From assembly GCF_014203555.1 (NCBI RefSeq), contig NZ_JACHJH010000005.1, positions 164,225 to 228,224 of the forward strand: a DNA stretch of 64,000 bases, given 5' to 3'. The stretch comes from Streptomyces olivoverticillatus (GTDB lineage Bacteria > Actinomycetota > Actinomycetes > Streptomycetales > Streptomycetaceae). Each line of letters starts with the position of its first letter. Within the stretch, counting starts at the first letter, position 1. The notes below the pieces were generated by a model. It made no database searches. It saw nothing but the letters and a program-made list of their open reading frames with translations, and was not told the DNA's origin. The position numbers were made by a program, and so were the translations under genes. Below are positions 58,508 to 64,000 of this stretch, in pieces.

Positions 58508-59671
58508 GTGGACTTCGCGTTCGGACCGGAGGACGAGGCGTTCCGCCGGCAGGCGCGGGCCTGGCTCGCCGAACACCTCCCGGACGGCGCGGCCCGCACC
58601 CCCGGCCGCGCATGGGAACGCGAACTGGGCACCGGCGGCTGGACCGGGCTCGGCTGGCCCCGGGCCCGCGGCACCTACGGCAACCGGGCCGCGACGGTCA
58701 CCGAACAGGTCGTCTGGGCCGAGGAGTACGCCCGCGCCCAGGCGCCCGCCCGCCTCGGGCACCTCGGCGAAAACCTGCTGGCCCCCACCCTCCTCGCGCA
58801 CGGCGACGATGCGCAATGCGCCCGCTTCCTGCCCGCCATCGCCCGGGGCGAGGAACTGTGGTGCCAGGGGTACAGCGAACCCGGCGCGGGTTCGGACCTC
58901 GCGGCCCTGCGCACCACCGCCGTGCGGGCCGACGGAGGTCGTACGTACCGGATCGACGGGCGGAAGATCTGGACCTCCCTCGCCCACGAGGCCGACTGGT
59001 GCTTCGTCCTCGCGCGCACCACGGCGGGCTCGCTCCGCCACCACGGACTCTCCTTCCTGCTCGTCCCGATGGACCAGCCCGGCCGGATCGAGGTCCGCCC
59101 GATCCGGCAGATGACGGGCACGGCCGACTTCAACGAGGTGCTCTTCGACGGTGCCCAGGCCCGCGCCGAGCACCTCGTCGGCGGCGAGGGCAACGGCTGG
59201 CGGGTGGCCATGGGGCTGCTGGCTCGGGAGCGTGGTGTCTCCACGCTCGTCCAGCAGATCGGCTTCGCCGCAGAGCTGATGAGGGTCACCGGCCTCGCCC
59301 TCCGGACCGGTGCCGCAGCGGAGCCGGTCGTACGCGACCGGCTCGTACGGCAATGGGCGCAGCTCCAGATCATGCGCTGGAACGCCCTGCGGACCCTGGG
59401 GGCAACCGACGACCCGGGCGCACCGAGCGTCGCCAAGCTGCTGTGGGGCGGCTGGCACCGGCGGCTCGGCGAGCTGGCCATGCAGGTACAGGGCGCGGCC
59501 GCCACCGTGGGACCGGGCGACTGGCACGCCGACCGCCCCTACGAGCTGGACGCCCTGCAGCGCCTGTTCCTCTTCACGAGAGCGGACACCATCTACGGCG
59601 GGTCCGACGAGATCCAGCGCAACATCATCGCCGAGCGCGCGCTCGGTCTGCCGAAGGAGCCCCGGCCATGA
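58508..59671 (+). CDS. Acyl-CoA dehydrogenase
   Basis: 387 aa from GTG 58508 (VDFAFGPEDEAFRRQ), GGGGAG upstream. Standard ACAD motifs: QGYSEPGAGSDLAALRTTA, DGRKIWTSLAHEADWCF, and the C-terminal TIYGGSDEIQRNIIAERALG. Third ACAD of the cluster; it introduces the alpha,beta double bond of a CoA ester, transferring electrons to ETF. Its stop overlaps the ALDH start (ATGA). Confidence 0.94.
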   Translation: MDFAFGPEDEAFRRQARAWLAEHLPDGAARTPGRAWERELGTGGWTGLGWPRARGTYGNRAATVTEQVVWAEEYARAQAPARLGHLGENLLAPTLLAHGDDAQCARFLPAIARGEELWCQGYSEPGAGSDLAALRTTAVRADGGRTYRIDGRKIWTSLAHEADWCFVLARTTAGSLRHHGLSFLLVPMDQPGRIEVRPIRQMTGTADFNEVLFDGAQARAEHLVGGEGNGWRVAMGLLARERGVSTLVQQIGFAAELMRVTGLALRTGAAAEPVVRDRLVRQWAQLQIMRWNALRTLGATDDPGAPSVAKLLWGGWHRRLGELAMQVQGAAATVGPGDWHADRPYELDALQRLFLFTRADTIYGGSDEIQRNIIAERALGLPKEPRP

Positions 59672-61131
59672 GGGCGTACGGGCACTGGATCGACGGCGCC
59701 TGGCAGGCGCCGGAAAGAGGGCACTATCCAGTTGTCAATCCGGCGACCGAACAGGTCGTCGGGGAGGCCCCGGAGGCGACTCCCGCCGAAGTCGCCGCCG
59801 CCGTGACCGCCGCGCAGGCCGCCCAAGACGGCTGGTCGCGTACCGATCCGCGCAAGCGCGCGGCCGTGCTGGAACGGATGGCGGAACTGCTCATCGAACA
59901 CGCCGGGAAGCTCACTGCCCTGCTCCAGGCCGAGACGGGCGCCACCATGCGCCTCACCACGGCCATGCAGCTGCCCACGGCCGTGGACCGCTTCCGCCGC
60001 TGCGCACGCGGCGCACTGGAGCCGGACGTCCTCCCGATCGCTCCACGGCCCGTCAGGGCGAGCCCGCTCGCTCCCGGCGGCCTGATCGGCGCCGCCGCGG
60101 TGCGCCGCCCCGTGGGCGTGGTCGCCTGCATCACCTCCTACAACTTCCCGGTCGTCAATCTCGCGGGCAAGGTCGGACCCGCCCTGGCCATGGGCAACGC
60201 GGTCGTCGCAAAACCGGCTCCCCAAGATCCGCTGTGCTGCCTGGAACTTGGGCCGCTCTTCCGGGAAGCGGGGCTCCCGGACGGCGTCTTCAACGTCGTC
60301 ACCGGCTCGGGTGCGGCCACCGGCGAAGCGCTGGTGGCCCAACCCGGCGTCGACATGGTCAGCTTCACCGGTTCCACGGCTGTGGGAAAGAAGATCGCCG
60401 AGTGCGCGGGGAGGTCGATGAAGCGCACCCTGATGGAACTGGGAGGCAAGGGTGCAGCCATCGTCCTGGGGGATGCCGACACGAAAGTGCTGGAGTCGGC
60501 GATCGGGGCGGTCGGTTCGGTCTGGTCCTTCCACAGCGGGCAGGTCTGCACGGCACCGACCCGGGCGCTCGTCCATCGATCGCTGTACGAGCGGGTCGTC
60601 ACCGGTCTCCGAGACTACGCCGGGTCGTTGATCGTCGGGCAGCCTGTGGATAACTCCACGATCGTGGGTCCGTTGATCTCCGCCGCGCACCGCGACCGCG
60701 TCGAGGCCTACATCGCCGGGGCCCGCGAGCAGGGGGCCCGCATCGTCGCCGGCGGCACCCGCCCCGCGCTCCGGCCGGGCTTCTACGCCGCCCCGACCCT
60801 CATCGCCGACGTCACCCCCGAGATGCCCGTCGCCCGCGAGGAAATCTTCGGACCGGTGGTGGTCGTCATCCCCTTCGACGACGAAGACGAGGCGATCCGT
60901 ATCGCCAATAGCACGCCGTACGGCCTCTACGACTACGTCTTCAGCGCCGACACCGGCCGCGCCTGGGCGCTCGCCGCCCGGCTGTGCAGCGGAAACGTCG
61001 GTATCAACACCGTCCAGCGGCACCCCGAGACGCCCTTCGGGGGGTTCAAGGAGAGCGGTGTCGGCCGGGACGGAGGCTCCTTCGGCCTGCACGCCTACAG
61101 CGAACTCCAGTCGGTCGTCTGGCCCTCCTGA
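59668..61131 (+). CDS. Aldehyde dehydrogenase
   Basis: 487 aa from ATG 59668. ALDH superfamily: SYNFPVVNLAGKVGPALAMG (Asn of the oxyanion), FTGSTAVGKKI (NAD loop), LMELGGKGAAIVL (general-base Glu region) and HSGQVCTAPTR with the nucleophile Cys near 290. It oxidises an aldehyde from the ADH or ring-cleavage step to an acid. Coupled to the ACAD upstream by a 4-bp overlap. Confidence 0.96.
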   Translation: MRAYGHWIDGAWQAPERGHYPVVNPATEQVVGEAPEATPAEVAAAVTAAQAAQDGWSRTDPRKRAAVLERMAELLIEHAGKLTALLQAETGATMRLTTAMQLPTAVDRFRRCARGALEPDVLPIAPRPVRASPLAPGGLIGAAAVRRPVGVVACITSYNFPVVNLAGKVGPALAMGNAVVAKPAPQDPLCCLELGPLFREAGLPDGVFNVVTGSGAATGEALVAQPGVDMVSFTGSTAVGKKIAECAGRSMKRTLMELGGKGAAIVLGDADTKVLESAIGAVGSVWSFHSGQVCTAPTRALVHRSLYERVVTGLRDYAGSLIVGQPVDNSTIVGPLISAAHRDRVEAYIAGAREQGARIVAGGTRPALRPGFYAAPTLIADVTPEMPVAREEIFGPVVVVIPFDDEDEAIRIANSTPYGLYDYVFSADTGRAWALAARLCSGNVGINTVQRHPETPFGGFKESGVGRDGGSFGLHAYSELQSVVWPS

Positions 61132-61227
61132 CCGCCGGCCCCGGCATGCCCACCCCGCCGCGCGCACCAACGGCAACCGGAATCCCTGGACGCATACCCA
61201 ACAACCGCCGTTCGAGAGGACACAGCC

Positions 61228-62301
61228 ATGAGGGGCGTCATCTTCGACGGCAAGCGGACCCAGGTCGTGGACGACTTGGCGGTCCGGGAGCCGGGACCGG
61301 GCGAAGTGCTCGTCGCCGTCGGCGCCGCGGGCCTGTGCCACAGCGACCTCTCGGTCGTCGACGGGACCATCCCCTACCCCGCCCCCGTCGTCCTCGGCCA
61401 TGAGGGCGCGGGCCGGGTCGAGGCGGTCGGGGCAGGCGTCACACACGTCTCACCGGGCGATCCCGTCGCTCTGTCCACGCTCGCCTCATGTGGAGCCTGC
61501 GCCGACTGCGACCGGGGCCGGCCGACGATGTGCCGCCGGTCCATCGGACGGCCCGGCAGGCCGTTCACACGCCGGGGCGAGGGACTCTTCCACTTCGCCT
61601 CGGTCTCCGCCTTCGCGGAACGCACGCTGGTCAAGGCCGCCCAAGCCGTCAGGATTCCGGTGGACGTCCCGCCGGCCTCGGCCGCGCTCATCGGATGCGG
61701 CGTGCTGACCGGCGTCGGCGCGGTCCTCAACCGGGCAAAAGTGGAGCAGGGCGACTCCGTGCTCGTCCTCGGCGCAGGCGGTATCGGGCTCAACGTCATA
61801 CAGGGCGCGCGGATCGCCGGAGCGTCGGCCGTCGTCGCCGTCGACGCCAACCCGGCGAAGGCCGCCCTCGCCCGGAGGTTCGGTGCCACCCACTTCGTCG
61901 ACGCCCGCGCGAGTGGCGACACCACGGCCGCGGTGCGCGAGATCCTCCCGACCGGCGTCGATCACGCCTTCGAGTGCGTGGGCGACGTCCGGCTCATCCG
62001 GCAGGCGATCGACCTCCTGGACCGGCATGGCCAGGCGGTGCTGCTCGGTGTGCCGCCCGCCGGCACGGAGGCGTCCTTCCCGGTCTCGTCGATGTATCTC
62101 GACAAGTCGATTCTCGGCTGCCGCTACGGCTCCTCCCGCCCGCAGCGCGACATCCCGCGCTACGCCGGGCTCTACCGTCAGGGCCGACTGCTGCTCGACG
62201 AGCTGATCACTGTGACGTATCCGGTGGAGGCCTTCGAGCAGGCGGCGCACGATGTGCTCAACGGTGCGGTCGCCCGTTGCGTCCTCACGTTCGACCAGTG
62301 A
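61228..62301 (+). CDS. Zinc-dependent alcohol dehydrogenase (MDR)
   Basis: 357 aa. Catalytic zinc: GLCHSDLS and GHEGAGRVE; structural zinc: CGACADCDRGRPTMC; NAD fold VLVLGAGGIGLNVIQGARIAG. Similar to mycothiol-dependent formaldehyde dehydrogenase and other class III-like enzymes, but the substrate is inferred only from the neighbouring ALDH. It ends the operon; no terminator is evident in the 297-bp gap that follows. Confidence 0.94.
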   Translation: MRGVIFDGKRTQVVDDLAVREPGPGEVLVAVGAAGLCHSDLSVVDGTIPYPAPVVLGHEGAGRVEAVGAGVTHVSPGDPVALSTLASCGACADCDRGRPTMCRRSIGRPGRPFTRRGEGLFHFASVSAFAERTLVKAAQAVRIPVDVPPASAALIGCGVLTGVGAVLNRAKVEQGDSVLVLGAGGIGLNVIQGARIAGASAVVAVDANPAKAALARRFGATHFVDARASGDTTAAVREILPTGVDHAFECVGDVRLIRQAIDLLDRHGQAVLLGVPPAGTEASFPVSSMYLDKSILGCRYGSSRPQRDIPRYAGLYRQGRLLLDELITVTYPVEAFEQAAHDVLNGAVARCVLTFDQ

Positions 62302-62598
62302 CCCGGGTCTGAACCGCCGTGTGGTCCCTGCCGGAGGTCTTGCGTCCGCCCTGCCGCACGTGTGGGGTGGGCCCTGTCTGCCGGTTGGGGGTCCCGGCGG
62401 CCGGAGCCCTCGGACCAGCACACCCGAAGTCCGGTCAAGAAGGACTATTCGGTAAGAATGTTCGCCTGGGCGGCCGGCCTCGGTTCGGTGGTCTCGGGCC
62501 TCATCAGTCGACGGATCGGCGGGCCGGGCACGTCTCGGACCTCCGGCAACGGAACCTCTCGGCCTCTGGGGGAATCATTCTTGGAGAGAGGGGCGGAT

Positions 62599-63606
62599 AT
62601 GACACAGCAGGCTGAGCCGCACGCGATACCGGACGACGCGGAGGGTGCCGCACCGGAGGCATCCGGTGGCGCGCCGGCGCAGGTGACGCACGCCGACGGC
62701 TTCGGCGCCGCATTCTGCGCGTCGATGGCCGCATTCTGTGCGGAAACCGTCATCGCGGTGACGGTTGCCGTGCTCGTACTGCTCACACGGGAGCACGACG
62801 GCATCCCCAACGGTGTTCCGCTGATCGCCGCAGTGTCGCTCGGGGTCCTGCTGCTGACCGTTATGGTCAGCGGCTTCGTCACGGTCGCCACGGTGATGCC
62901 CGCCCTGACGCTGGCCCGCCGGGCCGCGCGCCGCCGGGGCCGTCCGGACGGATGGCTGTGGACCGCGGGCGCCGTGCCGGTGGTGTCGGCCACGACGGTC
63001 GCCGCGTTCGGAGCCGTGGCGGCGCTCGGCAGCTTCTCGTTCGCCCGGCCGCTGTCCTACCTGGTGTGGTGGGGGGCGCTCACGGTGGGCATGCTGCCCG
63101 CCGCGCTCGCGGGCCGCGCCGCTGCCCGCCGGGTCCACGAGGGCGGCCAGGGGAGCGTGGCGCGGAGAGTGACCCGCAACGGTGCGCTCGCCTGGCTCGC
63201 CATCGGCGCGCTCGGCGCGACGGCGTACGGGACCGGGCTGGTCAGCGTGTACGAACCGCCCCGCCTGACCAAGTCGGACATCGCCGGCACCTGGACCGAC
63301 GGCCGCGGCGGCACGGTCAAGCTCGACTCCGACGGCCTGGCGATCGCCAACGGGCTCGACAACTACATCTGGGACGGCACCGGCAAGGACCTGCCCAAGG
63401 ACTGCGACGGCTCCGGGACCTGGACGGTCATGAAGGACAGCGGCAGGGTCCAGGGCGTGTCCATGCGCATCAGCTCCTGCGAACTCTCCCGCGACTGGAG
63501 CGTCATCGGTACGGAGAAGGCGCCGCGGATCTTCCACGAGATCGGCAAGCCCGGCTCCGGCAAGCGCTATGTGCTGACCAAGGTGGTCAGGCACAAGAAG
63601 AGGTAA
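62599..63606 (+). CDS. Membrane protein with four TM segments and C-terminal extracellular domain
   Basis: 335 aa from ATG 62599 with GGAGAGAGGGG upstream. Disordered acidic N-terminus (1-35), then TM helices at about 40-65, 75-100, 120-150 and 185-205. The C-terminal ~130 residues lie outside, with SDIAGTWTDGRGGTVKLDSDG and two Cys pairs (DCDGSG, SSCEL), a small beta domain. No family recognised. The last codons are repeated directly downstream (63618-63668). Confidence 0.82.
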   Translation: MTQQAEPHAIPDDAEGAAPEASGGAPAQVTHADGFGAAFCASMAAFCAETVIAVTVAVLVLLTREHDGIPNGVPLIAAVSLGVLLLTVMVSGFVTVATVMPALTLARRAARRRGRPDGWLWTAGAVPVVSATTVAAFGAVAALGSFSFARPLSYLVWWGALTVGMLPAALAGRAAARRVHEGGQGSVARRVTRNGALAWLAIGALGATAYGTGLVSVYEPPRLTKSDIAGTWTDGRGGTVKLDSDGLAIANGLDNYIWDGTGKDLPKDCDGSGTWTVMKDSGRVQGVSMRISSCELSRDWSVIGTEKAPRIFHEIGKPGSGKRYVLTKVVRHKKR

Positions 63607-63668
63607 ACGGTTACGGACCTTGTCCTGACCAAGGTGGTCAAGCACTAGAGGAAGTAAACGTTTACGGA
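63567..63668 (+). repeat. 51-bp tandem duplication at the 3' end of the membrane-protein gene
   Basis: Unit A (63567-63617) carries the final codons and TAA; unit B (63618-63668) follows at once. Over 47 aligned bases 41 match. If read in frame, B encodes VLTKVVKH before a stop, like the A-encoded VLTKVVRH. Both contain a LacI-operator-like palindrome: GTAAACGGTTAC (63603-63614) and GTAAACGTTTAC (63654-63665). Confidence 0.88.
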
Positions 63669-64000
63669 TCCGGGTGGACCGGACCGAAGCCGTCGAACGT
63701 CCCGAAGTCGCCCCGGTGGAAGAGCAGCGGACCGGCGCTCGCCGCGTCCTCGTCCGCGCCCAGTGCTTCCACGCGCCCCACGACGATGAGATGGTCGCCA
63801 CCCGTGTGCACGGTATGGATGACGCAGTCGATCCACGCCGGTACGCCGGAAAGCCTCGGAGAGCTCGTCACTGGGGCCCGGTCGTAGGGCACACCGGCGA
63901 ACTTGTCGCCTGTTAGCGCGCTGCTGACCGCGAAACCCCGGCAGAGCGTTCTCTGTCCCGAACCGAGTACGTTGACGCAGAAGACCCCGGCGCGTGCAAT
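63662..64000 (-). CDS. Flavin reductase-like protein, N-terminus cut by window edge
   Basis: Only the C-terminal ~112 codons are in view. FCVNVLGSGQRTLCRGFAVS and GDHLIVVGRVEAL are the FMN-binding motifs of the flavin reductase (HpaC/HsaB-like) family that supplies FMNH2 to two-component monooxygenases. Its partner is presumably further right. Its stop (TAA at 63664-63662) lies inside the palindromic repeat of the previous feature; the gene converges with the 62599 gene. Confidence 0.85.
   Translation of the reverse strand: MARAGVFCVNVLGSGQRTLCRGFAVSSALTGDKFAGVPYDRAPVTSSPRLSGVPAWIDCVIHTVHTGGDHLIVVGRVEALGADEDAASAGPLLFHRGDFGTFDGFGPVHPDP

Overview
The window is high-GC actinobacterial chromosome, almost certainly Streptomyces or a close relative. 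Gene content and order recall the S. coelicolor block around SCO4734-SCO4779 (from memory): rplM-rpsI, glmM, coaA, glmS, acpS, nnrD, alr, the tsaE/tsaB/rimI/tsaD genes, groES-groEL1, whiD-bldM-shbA, guaB-guaB3, glpD and Ser/Thr kinases. GTG starts, GGAGG-type ribosome sites and hairpin terminators that mostly lack T-runs fit the same picture. No rRNA, tRNA, transposase, integrase or CRISPR array was found.

Layout. 0-4.6 kb: a truncated glycosyltransferase, a lipoprotein, a membrane-anchored secreted protein and an ABC-F ATPase. 4.7-11.2 kb: ribosomal proteins L13/S9 and the GlmM/GlmS amino-sugar genes, with coaA and acpS. 11.2-17.7 kb: an accessory-looking block between acpS and nnrD. It holds an XRE/TPR regulator, a CxxC mini-protein, a GHKL-like ATPase fold, a hypothetical, an SDR, a DinB-fold protein and a trypsin-NACHT protein. 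17.7-26.4 kb: nnrD, alr, a hydrolase, the t6A genes and rimI. 26.4-34.4 kb: a methyltransferase, a deacetylase, groES-groEL1 behind two CIRCE elements, and several oxidoreductase/regulator genes. 34.5-36.9 kb: developmental regulators whiD, bldM and shbA. 37-41.2 kb: guaB, guaB3 and an mreB-like gene. 41.2-50.2 kb: a sugar-nucleotide dehydrogenase homologue lacking its catalytic Cys, glpD, a serine hydrolase lipoprotein, an active Ser/Thr kinase and a membrane pseudokinase. 50.2-64 kb: a catabolic-looking cluster (acyl-CoA synthetase, amidohydrolase, three acyl-CoA dehydrogenases, cyclase-fold hydrolase, SDR, ALDH, ADH, flavin reductase), three of whose promoters carry related inverted repeats.

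Most notable. (1) The trypsin-NACHT protein looks like an NLR-type immune protein, and its gene has the only in-frame TTA (bldA) codon I found in the window. (2) The 3' ends of the ABC-F gene and of guaB are each repeated about 90 bp downstream, across the same 31-bp GC-rich palindromic module; smaller 3'-end repeats follow tsaE, the YkuD-like gene and the 335-aa membrane-protein gene. (3) Several paralogues have lost catalytic residues: YkuD-like (Cys to Gly), UDP-sugar dehydrogenase (Cys to Gly), GuaB3 (Cys to His) and a full pseudokinase. (4) Related palindromic operators at 51805-51823, 51885-51903 and 57457-57477 suggest one regulator controls the catabolic cluster. All functional calls come from reading the sequence and from recalled family knowledge; no database search was run.
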